A stretch of DNA of 64,000 nucleotides, from contig NZ_JACJTT010000024.1 of NCBI RefSeq assembly GCF_014698825.1, positions 16,453 to 80,452 of the forward strand. Direction: 5' to 3'. The notes under the pieces are model-generated. The model saw only the letters and a program-made list of their open reading frames with translations, was not told where the DNA came from and did no database searches. Source of the stretch: Richelia sinica FACHB-800 (GTDB lineage Bacteria; Cyanobacteriota; Cyanobacteriia; Cyanobacteriales; Nostocaceae). The position numbers were made by a program, and so were the translations under genes. Of this stretch, positions 56,193 through 64,000 are shown one piece after another (within the stretch, counting starts at the first letter, position 1; each line of letters starts with the position of its first letter).

Positions 56193-58292
56193 CTAGGAAT
56201 AACTGATGGTGCGATCGCTCACCGTTACCGATGTTTTGGGTCTACCTGTAGAAATTGCATAGTTAATAGCTACTAATTGCAACCATAACCCAGGCCAGCG
56301 AGATTCTAGCCAAGATTGGCTGGACTTCAAGAAACTGGGAAACCATCCACTCAATAAAACACTAACGCAAGCATAGAGAAAGAAGTTAAAATAGTTACTT
56401 AACCATCGGACTAAATCTTTCATACCCGCCAGTTGCCAAATCCACAACAGTAAAGCCGGATTTTTGATAGCGGCTTTAATCGCCAAGCGATTGAAGGTGA
56501 AGAAATCGCAGCGGTCTTTAATAAAATTATCTGCCACTGCTGGTGGTTCATCTGCCAACAAACCAAAGAAGGTATTGAGCATAGCATTTACCTTCTGAGG
56601 GGCAATAAATTTGCCCGTGGGCACCATCATACCTTTAGAAAATAGCCAAGTCACGGCCACATTGCTTTGGTAGGCACGGATTTTATTTAAATGCTCGGCG
56701 GTGAGTAAGTTATGCTTGAGGGCAATATCTAATAGTGTGGTCAGTCGTTCCAAGTTCCGCACCAGGGAACCAAAACCTGTGAATACCAAGGGAGATTGAA
56801 GTGAAGCGGCATCGCCAATAGCAATTAATCGATCAAAGGCAACAGTGCGATCGCTACCACTGACACTAAAATGCCCTGGAATATAGCCAAAAGTCGCCTT
56901 TTTCCACACCAATTTATCTAAATCACAACGGCGATATTCCGGCAGAATTGTAAAAAAGTCCTCATACATTTCTAATAATGAACCAGGATTTGTGGGATTT
57001 ACTTCATGGTAATGAAATAAATAAATTGTCAGTTCTTCCCCCGCACCAGGAAACAACTCCCAAATCAACTGTCTACCACGGGAAATATCACCATGACTGT
57101 AGAGAACATCTCCATATTCAGAATCCCATACACCAGGCTCAAAACCTTGATCAATAACTGCACCTACCGTGGGACAAACACTATCAAATGCCCGACCACC
57201 ATTTAATTGCCAAGCAATAGGAGAAGCAGTTCCCATCGCATCTATCAACAAACGACCACTGACTTGTTGTTGATTACCACTAGGCAAATGCTTAACAGTT
57301 ACTAAAACTTGTGAATTACTAATATCTGCTTGAATAAATTCTGTTTCATCCCAGATTTCTCCACCGCTTGCCCGCAGTTTTTGTCCACATATTTGAAGTA
57401 ATTTTTCTGAATCTAAAGCGATATTCAAAACCTTCGGCGTGTGTAGAACTGCTGCTTTTAAATGGGCAGGATTATTAGCATCAAAAAACTTATTAAAACC
57501 GTCTTTATACTCTCTGGTAATAATACTTTCTACTTCCGCAGGCGTTAATACACCCAGATTAATTAAACTTTGAATTTCATCACGGGAAATATTCCACTCA
57601 CGATTCATCCGCCCAAAAGGCAAACGTTCCACCAATAGCACTTTATATCCCAATTTTGCCATGACTGCGGCATGAATGGAACCCAATGCCCCACCAATAT
57701 AAATCAGGTCATAGGTAGTCTGTGTTGCGGCTGCCTTGGTTTCAATGCCACCTTGACATCCACCAAACAGCACTTGACGGGGCTGTTGGGGATTTCTTAC
57801 CCCCTCTCGCCAACGTTGCTCCCACCAATAAGCGCGCTTTAAATCATATTCTCCATTAGGGATTTGCTGAAAATACTTGACAGTTAGAGGATAATAAGAT
57901 TCTAGCTCTGCAAATATCGATTTTTGGGAATCAATTGCTGGTGGTTCTGGATAACGATAGGGAAACCTATTTCTAATTGCTGTCGTTAGCTGGCCAAGAA
58001 TATCTCTTTCTGCGGGAAATGGTTTCTCTCCCCACCGGAATACCTTCAAGTAGGTAGTGCGTTGTACAGACCAGACAAAAACAGACAGTTCCGATGGTAA
58101 ATTTTCGGAAATATTTTTGTCAGCAGTTGTATTGTTAACAGGGATTCTCAAGCGGAAACCATCTGGAGTCACCTGTTTTTCCCCAATTTTCGGCACAAAA
58201 TCTGCTTGGAGCCATAACCGTACTGATGCTGTATCGGTTGTAGGTACTTCTAAATAAAGAATTTCTTGCATTCCACTCACATCTCCCATCAA
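56193..58292 (-). CDS. CruA/CruP-type lycopene cyclase-like FAD protein
   Basis: 699 residues. N-terminal domain of about 190 residues (LEVPTTDTASVRLWLQADF...), then a Rossmann FAD-binding domain: TTYDLIYIGGALGSIHAAVMAKLGYKVLLVERL, followed by FGRMNREWNISRDEIQSL, a signature of CruA/CruP lycopene cyclases, and IAIGDAASLQSPLVFTGFGSLVRNLERL. The second glycine of a classic GxGxxG is replaced in GGALGS, as in this family. The C-terminal region has membrane-associating hydrophobic stretches (NYFNFFLYACVSVLLSGWF). Cyclisation of lycopene or a related FAD reaction in carotenoid metabolism is likely; whether it is CruA or CruP cannot be settled. MQEILYLEV (Met8) may be the real start. Confidence 0.75.
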   Translation of the reverse strand: MMGDVSGMQEILYLEVPTTDTASVRLWLQADFVPKIGEKQVTPDGFRLRIPVNNTTADKNISENLPSELSVFVWSVQRTTYLKVFRWGEKPFPAERDILGQLTTAIRNRFPYRYPEPPAIDSQKSIFAELESYYPLTVKYFQQIPNGEYDLKRAYWWEQRWREGVRNPQQPRQVLFGGCQGGIETKAAATQTTYDLIYIGGALGSIHAAVMAKLGYKVLLVERLPFGRMNREWNISRDEIQSLINLGVLTPAEVESIITREYKDGFNKFFDANNPAHLKAAVLHTPKVLNIALDSEKLLQICGQKLRASGGEIWDETEFIQADISNSQVLVTVKHLPSGNQQQVSGRLLIDAMGTASPIAWQLNGGRAFDSVCPTVGAVIDQGFEPGVWDSEYGDVLYSHGDISRGRQLIWELFPGAGEELTIYLFHYHEVNPTNPGSLLEMYEDFFTILPEYRRCDLDKLVWKKATFGYIPGHFSVSGSDRTVAFDRLIAIGDAASLQSPLVFTGFGSLVRNLERLTTLLDIALKHNLLTAEHLNKIRAYQSNVAVTWLFSKGMMVPTGKFIAPQKVNAMLNTFFGLLADEPPAVADNFIKDRCDFFTFNRLAIKAAIKNPALLLWIWQLAGMKDLVRWLSNYFNFFLYACVSVLLSGWFPSFLKSSQSWLESRWPGLWLQLVAINYAISTGRPKTSVTVSDRTISYS

Positions 58293-58430
58293 TCTACTAA
58301 CTCGGACAGATTTGACGAAGGCAGAAAGTACGCTAGACTCCGCCCTATTAGTTTCGTTAACTTTCAGTAAAGAAATCTTAATAGTTTGTCAAGTTTGTTA
58401 TCCATATTGTAAATTTTGTAAATCCACGCC

Positions 58431-58664
58431 ATGAATTATCCTATCCCAGACAGTCCCCAAGAAATTTACGCTCTCAGGCAACAGCCAGTTGATGAAGAAC
58501 TTGTAGCTGCTGTTATTGCTGGAGTAGTTAAACTGGTTCGCGCTCAAGGCCAAACTTTGGAAGATTTAACAGCCCAAGTGCTAGCAGATGACCCTGTATT
58601 AGATCGTCAGCAACGGCGGTGGCTGAGTCAAGTGGTTACTCAAGCCTGGAAAAGTTTTGACTAG
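58431..58664 (+). CDS. small conserved cyanobacterial protein
   Basis: 77 residues; begins MNYPIPDSPQEIYALRQQPVDEELVAAVIAGVV in family style and ends WLSQVVTQAWKSFD. No membrane helix or known motif; predicted all-helical. Divergent from the FAD gene (138 bases). Conserved in cyanobacteria as far as I recall, function unknown. Confidence 0.7.
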   Translation: MNYPIPDSPQEIYALRQQPVDEELVAAVIAGVVKLVRAQGQTLEDLTAQVLADDPVLDRQQRRWLSQVVTQAWKSFD

Positions 58665-58925
58665 AGAGAGTAGGGTGACAGGTGACAGAATTGATGTTTT
58701 ATCTTCCCCTGCTGGTCAAAACCCATGTGTTTGCAGGGAAATTTGTGTCAGGAGCGATCGCATCCGCCTACATCTCATCTAGAATAAAGTCTACTCCGCA
58801 AGTAATAGAATAATTTTTTCTATATTTCACAATCTAAATTCAAAAAGGATATCCCCGTCAACACTGTTGCCGTAGGAAATCCTTGCCATGTCATTATTTT
58901 ATCTAAATCGAGTGAAGAATAAGTC

Positions 58926-59306
58926 CTAGAACTTATACGCTCTCCCTAACCAATATTGCCAATCTTCAAGAGCTTGTTGAGTTTCTTCATCCACATCAAT
59001 AGCTTCAATTTCCGATAACTTTGCGGTATGGATATCATCATCTTTACCGCCTATATAACCAACTTCCACATACATATCTTTTAGACAATCATCTTCTGGT
59101 GCCATTCCCAGGACTTCCACCAGCTTTTCATCTATAGCCCCAGTTTTGCGATTCTTCTTCTTCCACTTGCCCATAAAGGGAAAATCTAGGGTGTCGTCCA
59201 GATAATAGTACCAGCCCATGGCCCGCTCTTCCTTGTCTTCAGCATCGACAAGAATTTCTGTTTTAATCCGATTTTCGCGATTTTCGTCAATATCTATGGT
59301 CGGCAT
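58926..59306 (-). CDS. CcbP-type calcium-binding protein
   Basis: 126 residues, very acidic. Matches the CcbP calcium-binding family: NRENRIKTEILVDAEDKEERAMGWYYYLDDTLDFPF, APEDDC and the C-terminal EDWQYWLGRAYKF. In Anabaena, CcbP is a calcium-sequestering protein whose down-regulation accompanies heterocyst differentiation. Whether this copy is the orthologue of that gene or a paralogue cannot be told from the window. No NtcA/HetR sites recognised. Confidence 0.82.
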   Translation of the reverse strand: MPTIDIDENRENRIKTEILVDAEDKEERAMGWYYYLDDTLDFPFMGKWKKKNRKTGAIDEKLVEVLGMAPEDDCLKDMYVEVGYIGGKDDDIHTAKLSEIEAIDVDEETQQALEDWQYWLGRAYKF

Positions 59307-59671
59307 AAAATTATTTTTGAGTAGAGATGAATTTGCAAATATGGTATAGCGTCATCACTCGCGGATGTCAATTTTTTATCTGTGGTCTTAATATAGCCAA
59401 AAACAGTTAAATTAGCCTAATATCCCTGCTTTTTGGCATTTACTCAATAAAATAGCTTTTTTTAAAGATTAATAACCATCTCTAGGGGATGAGATTTGAG
59501 TAAATGGGATTTACATACATTTGTTCTCATGCAAAGAAATATGCGTTAATTAATAGAATTGTTACTTAAAACCACGCAATGATTAATAAGTGTAAAATTC
59601 TTGTCGCAACCTGAGCGTGGGAAAATCAAAGTAATGCCAAAAGTAGAGTCTAGAGAGGAAAACCCTATAAT
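59307..59671. other. 365-base intergenic region upstream of dxs
   Basis: Between divergent genes. No RNA gene, riboswitch or clear hairpin recognised. It carries the promoters of the CcbP-type gene and dxs; no specific -35/-10 pair stands out. Confidence 0.45.
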
Positions 59672-61567
59672 ATGCATCTGAGTGAAATTACTCATCCTAA
59701 CCAGTTGCATGGTTTGTCAGTTCGGCAATTGCAACAAATTGCTCGTCAAATTCGTGATAAGCACCTACAAACCGTAGCAGCAACTGGTGGTCACTTAGGG
59801 CCAGGTTTGGGAGTAGTAGAATTAACTTTAGGACTTTACCAAACCTTGGACTTAGATCGAGATAAAGTGATTTGGGATGTTGGTCATCAAGCTTATCCCC
59901 ATAAACTGATTACAGGACGCTACAGCGATTTTCATACCCTCAGACAAAAAGATGGAGTTGCTGGTTATCTCAAGCGTTGTGAAAGCAAGTTTGATCACTT
60001 TGGTGCAGGACATGCTTCTACAAGTATTTCTGCTGCATTGGGTATGGCCATGGCCCGTGACATGCAAGGGGAAAAATTTAAAGTAGTAGCTGTCATTGGT
60101 GATGGTGCTTTAACTGGTGGGATGGCACTAGAAGCTATTAACCATGCTGGACATTTACCTAAAACAAATCTTTTGGTAGTTCTCAACGATAATGAGATGT
60201 CCATCTCTCCCAACGTTGGTGCTATTCCCCGTTATCTGAATAAAATGCGTCTTAGCCCACCGATGCAATTTATCACCGATAACTTTGAAGAACAGTTCAA
60301 GCACATTCCTTTTGTGGGTGACGAACTAGGTCGCATCAAGGAAGGGATGAAGCGGTTAGCAGTTCCCAAAGTGGGTGCAGTTTTTGAAGAACTGGGCTTT
60401 ACCTATATGGGGCCTGTAGATGGGCATAATTTAGAAGAATTGATTGCTACTTTCCAACAGGCACATCAAATTACTGGCCCTGTATTGGTGCATGTGGCGA
60501 CTGTGAAAGGAAAAGGTTATGAAATAGCTGAAAAAGACCAAGTAGGCTACCATGCCCAAAACCCATTTAATTTAGCCACTGGTAAAGCTATTCCTTCTAG
60601 CAAACCCAAACCCCCAGCATACGCTAAAGTTTTTTCTCACACTCTGGTGAAATTGGCTGAACAAAACCCGAAAATTGTCGGTATTACCGCAGCCATGGCC
60701 ACAGGTACAGGTTTAGATAAATTACAAGCAAAACTTCCTAACCAATACATAGATGTAGGTATTGCAGAACAACACGCTGTCACCTTAGCAGCTGGTTTAG
60801 CTTGCGAAGGGATGCGCCCTGTGGCAGCTATCTATTCCACTTTCTTACAACGTGCTTACGACCAAATCATTCATGATGTCTGCATTCAAAACCTACCTGT
60901 CTTCTTCTGTTTAGACCGAGCAGGTATTGTTGGTGCTGATGGACCCACTCACCAAGGAATGTATGATATTTCCTATCTGCGCTGTATCCCCAATATGGTG
61001 CTGATGGCTCCCAAAGATGAAGCTGAATTGCAACGGATGGTGGTGACAGGTGTAGAATACACCGACGGACCAATTGCCATGCGCTTCCCCCGTGGTAACG
61101 GCTACGGTGTGCCTTTAATGGAAGAAGGTTGGGAACCTCTAGAAATTGGTAAGGCGGAAATTCTGCGTAATGGCGATGACCTCTTAATTATCGGCTACGG
61201 CACAATGGTTTACCCAGCCATGCAAACGGCAGAAATTCTCAGTGAACATGGCATTGAAGCAACTGTAATTAATGGCCGCTTTGCCAAACCTTTGGATACA
61301 GAATTAATTCTACCCTTGGCTGAGAAAATCGGGCGTGTGGTGACATTGGAAGAAGGATGCGTCATTGGTGGCTTTGGTTCTGCGGTAGCTGAAGCTTTAC
61401 TAGATGCAGATATCGTTGTGCCGGTGAAACGTATTGGTATACCAGATGAATTGGTAGACCATGCTACCCCAGAGGAATCTAAGGTGGAATTAGGTTTAAC
61501 CAGTCAGCAAATTGCCGACAGAATTATGCAAGCTTACTTTAAAAAGCAAGCTTCGGCTGTGGTTTAG
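59672..61567 (+). CDS. dxs: 1-deoxy-D-xylulose-5-phosphate synthase
   Basis: 631 residues, the usual Dxs length. Thiamin-diphosphate enzyme that condenses pyruvate and glyceraldehyde 3-phosphate in the first step of the MEP isoprenoid pathway, feeding carotenoids, chlorophyll phytol and quinones. Visible: TPP motif [18 protein letters not shown]...NDNEMSIS, the catalytic His in [10 protein letters not shown], transketolase-like [18 protein letters not shown], and RFPRGNG. A GC-rich hairpin at 61585-61603 follows. Confidence 0.97.
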   Translation: MHLSEITHPNQLHGLSVRQLQQIARQIRDKHLQTVAATGGHLGPGLGVVELTLGLYQTLDLDRDKVIWDVGHQAYPHKLITGRYSDFHTLRQKDGVAGYLKRCESKFDHFGAGHASTSISAALGMAMARDMQGEKFKVVAVIGDGALTGGMALEAINHAGHLPKTNLLVVLNDNEMSISPNVGAIPRYLNKMRLSPPMQFITDNFEEQFKHIPFVGDELGRIKEGMKRLAVPKVGAVFEELGFTYMGPVDGHNLEELIATFQQAHQITGPVLVHVATVKGKGYEIAEKDQVGYHAQNPFNLATGKAIPSSKPKPPAYAKVFSHTLVKLAEQNPKIVGITAAMATGTGLDKLQAKLPNQYIDVGIAEQHAVTLAAGLACEGMRPVAAIYSTFLQRAYDQIIHDVCIQNLPVFFCLDRAGIVGADGPTHQGMYDISYLRCIPNMVLMAPKDEAELQRMVVTGVEYTDGPIAMRFPRGNGYGVPLMEEGWEPLEIGKAEILRNGDDLLIIGYGTMVYPAMQTAEILSEHGIEATVINGRFAKPLDTELILPLAEKIGRVVTLEEGCVIGGFGSAVAEALLDADIVVPVKRIGIPDELVDHATPEESKVELGLTSQQIADRIMQAYFKKQASAVV

Positions 61568-62004
61568 CTGATAGTTAATGTGAGGGTGGGCCTTCCCACC
61601 TTTCAGTTGAGAATTTCAGAAGTTCATCCATGTCACAATAAAAGTGCGATCGCTACAGATTAACGACACATACCAAACTTAATCAAAAATTTTTCCCGAC
61701 AACTGTAAAGAAATATTAAGCATATGAGTAAATGCCACTGGGGCTGATGAAGTATCAACAGCACTGCTTGTGCTGTCTTAATGGGCATCTAACAAAATTT
61801 TGATTGAGTCTTCATTCACTGTTTCTTGGCAAATGTGGCAACCATATCATTTTCAGCATATTTTTACCCTGATTAAATAAATGCTGTTTTTTGAATGGGT
61901 TATAGCTATTGGTGTCACAATTACTCGTGACTAAAAAAATTTCAGATATTTGGATCTGAAAGCGTCATAAGAACAACAACTTAGATCAACTCTGGAGAAT
62001 GACC
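61568..62004. other. intergenic region between dxs and secreted-protein gene
   Basis: About 440 bases. Besides the dxs terminator it contains one HIP1 site near 61647. The following gene has its own ribosome site (GGAG at 61994-61997), so it likely has its own promoter here. No RNA gene recognised. Confidence 0.5.
61585..61603 (+). terminator. hairpin terminator after dxs
   Basis: GGTGGG (61585-61590) pairs with CCCACC (61595-61600) around CCTT, followed by TTT. It lies 17 bases after the dxs stop codon. Confidence 0.7.
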
Positions 62005-62460
62005 ATGAATTTTTTGAAGAAGTCCATTTCATTGGCCAAAATTTTTGCATTTGCACTGTCATTGTTAATTTTCTTTGGTGCTAGCACTGGAACAGCAAAC
62101 GCTGCTTCTGGTCAGTTCTTTGACACTATTTCAGAATGTGTGCCAGTGATCAATGGATCATTTAATGTGAATTTGCCTGGTCCCGTTGATAACACTACAA
62201 TTATTCGTTCTGCCCTGGTTTCCTTAGTACCTAGTGGTCAATCTGGATTAATTAATTCGATTGTGATTACTGGTCCAGATGGCTCTCGCGAATTTGGTTG
62301 TGTCAACACCAAGGTTCAAAGTGGTACAGACTTAATTAGAGCTTGTGGAGGCCCTGCTATTCTGGAAGCTGGAAACACTACATATGAAGCCAAAGGGACT
62401 AATTTTGGACCTAGTTCTAAAATCAAGTTTTGTGTGAATTTAAGTTCTGATTTTCAATAG
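62005..62460 (+). CDS. small exported protein with four cysteines
   Basis: 151 residues. A cleavable signal peptide is clear (MNFLKKSISLAKIFAFALSLL... TANA-AS). I start at ATG 62005: GGAG at 61994-61997 lies seven bases before it but only one base before the ATG at 61999. The mature part is beta-rich and has four Cys (ISECVPV, FGCVNTK, RACGGP, KFCVNLS), which could form two disulfides in the periplasm or outside the cell. Family not recognised. A membrane-protein gene follows after 72 bases. Confidence 0.75.
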   Translation: MNFLKKSISLAKIFAFALSLLIFFGASTGTANAASGQFFDTISECVPVINGSFNVNLPGPVDNTTIIRSALVSLVPSGQSGLINSIVITGPDGSREFGCVNTKVQSGTDLIRACGGPAILEAGNTTYEAKGTNFGPSSKIKFCVNLSSDFQ

Positions 62461-62532
62461 TCATTTTTCTGCGTCTTAAGTCAAAGTATAGGCGTTATTT
62501 TTAACGTCTATACATAATTTATGTGACCTAAT

Positions 62533-63252
62533 ATGAATAAAATTTTGTCTTTGATATATTCTTTGGGACATCTCATTCTTGCTGGTATGGAATGGGTTTT
62601 ATTAGGTTGGGCAATTCGTTTATATCGCCAATCTAGCAGCCTAGCAATGATTGTTTTACCCATAGTTTTAGCAAGTATTAGCTATGATAATTTGATTCTA
62701 GGAATTGGCAGTTTTATTGGAGAAGGTGAACTACTGAAAAATTTGAGTATGGTACGCTTTCTCATCCATTATTTAGTTGTGCCATTATTTATTGTTGTTG
62801 GGGTTGAATTGGCACATCGTGCTGGTGCTAAGTGGGCTAATAGTGTAGTGCGGATTTTATCTTGGTTTGTTGCCTTTACATTAGCGGGAATAGATGTTTC
62901 CACCCATTATATTGGTTTAGATTTAGTTCCAGTCAGATTTGCTGGAATGCTGCGTTATACCGTAGCTCAAGTTAGCGGGCCACCAATTATTACTATTGTT
63001 GTGAATATCTTTATGCTGTTAATTGGTATTGGTCTCTGGTTCAGAATCAAATGGCCTTGGTTATTTGTAGGAACTTTGGTGGCTTTAATTGGCAATGGTA
63101 TTCCTTCATCTGTAGTGGGGACTCTAGCTGGTAGTGCATCTGAGTTTGTGATGGCTTTTAGTTTGTTGCTCACTGAAGAATGTTCACAGTTTTTAGGAAA
63201 ACAAATAGAATCTTTAGAAACTAAAAAAATAGAAGCTGTTATTCCCAAATAA
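62533..63252 (+). CDS. multi-pass membrane protein of unknown function
   Basis: 239 residues with about 6-7 predicted membrane helices (for example LIYSLGHLILAGMEWVLLGWAI, MIVLPIVLASISY, FLIHYLVVPLFIVVGVELAH, VRILSWFVAFTLAGIDV, IITIVVNIFMLLIGIGLWF, LFVGTLVALIGNGI). No transporter or enzyme signature recognised. Lies between the exported cysteine protein and an alpha/beta hydrolase gene, all on the same strand with 60-75 base gaps, so a small operon is possible. Confidence 0.7.
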   Translation: MNKILSLIYSLGHLILAGMEWVLLGWAIRLYRQSSSLAMIVLPIVLASISYDNLILGIGSFIGEGELLKNLSMVRFLIHYLVVPLFIVVGVELAHRAGAKWANSVVRILSWFVAFTLAGIDVSTHYIGLDLVPVRFAGMLRYTVAQVSGPPIITIVVNIFMLLIGIGLWFRIKWPWLFVGTLVALIGNGIPSSVVGTLAGSASEFVMAFSLLLTEECSQFLGKQIESLETKKIEAVIPK

Positions 63253-63313
63253 ATAGCATTAAATACAAATTATTAAAAATAGGTGAATGCAGAGAATTCG
63301 GGAGCATAAATAA

Positions 63314-63865
63314 ATGTCGAATGAGCGAAATTGTCATGGAAATTCAAACTGGAAGTGTTGCCCAGAAAAGGGATATAAAATTTGTCAATCAGGTAGTCAT
63401 ATTGATGGTAATTTTATCCGAGTTTTTGTACCTGATACTCCTTACTATGACGAAGAAGGAAAATTGAAATTAATTACTTATTTACATGGCTTTGCTTTAT
63501 GTAAACCAGAATTTTATGAAGCTCATCTAGAAGAATTAGCTCGAAAGGGTTATTACATATTCTTTCCTGATTTTCAAAAAAGTGACTATCCAGATGAATT
63601 AGAGAAGAAAAAAGTCTACAAATATCAATCACCGACATATCACTTGTCATTTTGGGTTTCTCAGCTGATCAAGAGTATTACAAATCAAGAAAAGCTAGAC
63701 GAAAGGTTTTTTAATAGTGCGGAAAAAAAGTCTGCTCAGATTCCGCAAATTACTGGTAAACTCAAACAACCCGAAAAATCTAGCTATTTTCGTGTGTCTC
63801 TGGGTTTAGTCATCTTCATTAGACATCTCCGAAAACAAGGAAACCCTTACCATGACTGCTTTTAA
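63314..63865 (+). pseudogene. alpha/beta hydrolase, apparently interrupted
   Basis: 183 residues. The first 150 fit an alpha/beta hydrolase: ITYLHGFALCKPEFYEAHL (oxyanion region), LARKGYYIFFPDFQKSDY, and SPTYHLSFWVSQLIKSI. After KSSYFRVSLG, where a G-x-S-x-G nucleophile elbow would be expected, the sequence turns into an unrelated stretch (LVIFIRHLRKQGNPYHDCF) and stops; the catalytic Asp and His regions are missing. An insertion or a frameshift near 63800 is likely, but the window ends 135 bases later. The ribosome site GGAG lies 9-10 bases before the ATG. Confidence 0.55.
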
Positions 63866-64000
63866 GAGGGGTAAAGGCTAAGTGCAAAGATAGTCAAATT
63901 ATACGCTAAAATCAGTGTTTGAAATGCGTGCTGTTGCTAATTAGCTAAAAAATAGCAATCCTTAGATGAAACTTTATTCTCTGGAAACACAAGTTTTCAT
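63866..64000. other. sequence after the truncated hydrolase, up to window end
   Basis: No further hydrolase homology is evident. A small dyad TTGCTA...TAGCAA occurs near 63934-63959. Whether this is the start of an insertion element cannot be decided from 135 bases. Confidence 0.35.

Overview
The window comes from a filamentous, heterocyst-forming cyanobacterium of the Nostocales (Nostoc/Anabaena type). The sequence is AT-rich and carries many GCGATCGC (HIP1) octamers. It encodes phycocyanobilin synthesis (PcyA), a heterocyst-type DevBCA exporter with an NtcA-type promoter, a hydrogenase-maturation operon in the order F-C-D-(tautomerase)-E-A-B, an H-NOX gas sensor and a CcbP-type calcium-binding protein. 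Genus and species cannot be fixed from this window.

Layout. 1-5.1 kb: the 3' part of pcyA, then a long non-coding leader with a GTA-N8-TAC/-10 promoter, then devB-devC-devA. 5.5-12.3 kb: housekeeping and small genes (one-TM protein, HAD phosphatase, nitrogenase-associated Mo-nitro_C protein, cupin, creatininase family, trpS, MTHFR family), ending in a terminator built from HIP1 sequence. 12.7-19 kb: a 2105-residue secreted protein (DUF4347, cadherin-like repeats, RTX repeats). 19.3-21.2 kb: a GAF protein and a SnoaL-like protein. 21.5-30.8 kb, minus strand: a PaaK/F390-synthetase-like adenylating enzyme, an NHL-repeat protein, then hypF-hypC-hypD-tautomerase-hypE-hypA-hypB. 31-35.2 kb: small conserved genes, then an AT-rich accessory patch with a GIY-YIG protein, an AbiJ-N-like/PLD nuclease and a frameshifted membrane/coiled-coil gene.

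35.4-48.5 kb is an exopolysaccharide locus around a 0.77 kb divergent control region. Leftward run an OPX exporter, a Wzz-like co-polymerase and a polymerase-like membrane protein. Rightward run a pyruvyl transferase, a GT4, a flippase, two GT2 enzymes, a PssD/PssE-type split glycosyltransferase and a phosphoglycosyl transferase fused to a STAS domain. An RsbW-like kinase, a free STAS protein and a convergent response-regulator/PP2C phosphatase follow. This is a full partner-switching set beside an initiating sugar transferase that carries its own STAS domain, and it is the most interesting system in the window.

50-64 kb: an overlapping H-NOX/hybrid histidine kinase pair, a coiled-coil protein, a CruA/CruP-type FAD protein, a small conserved protein, a CcbP-type protein, dxs, a secreted cysteine-containing protein, a multi-pass membrane protein, and an alpha/beta hydrolase that loses its family pattern right after the nucleophile region near the window end. 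No tRNA, rRNA, CRISPR array or complete insertion sequence was recognised.
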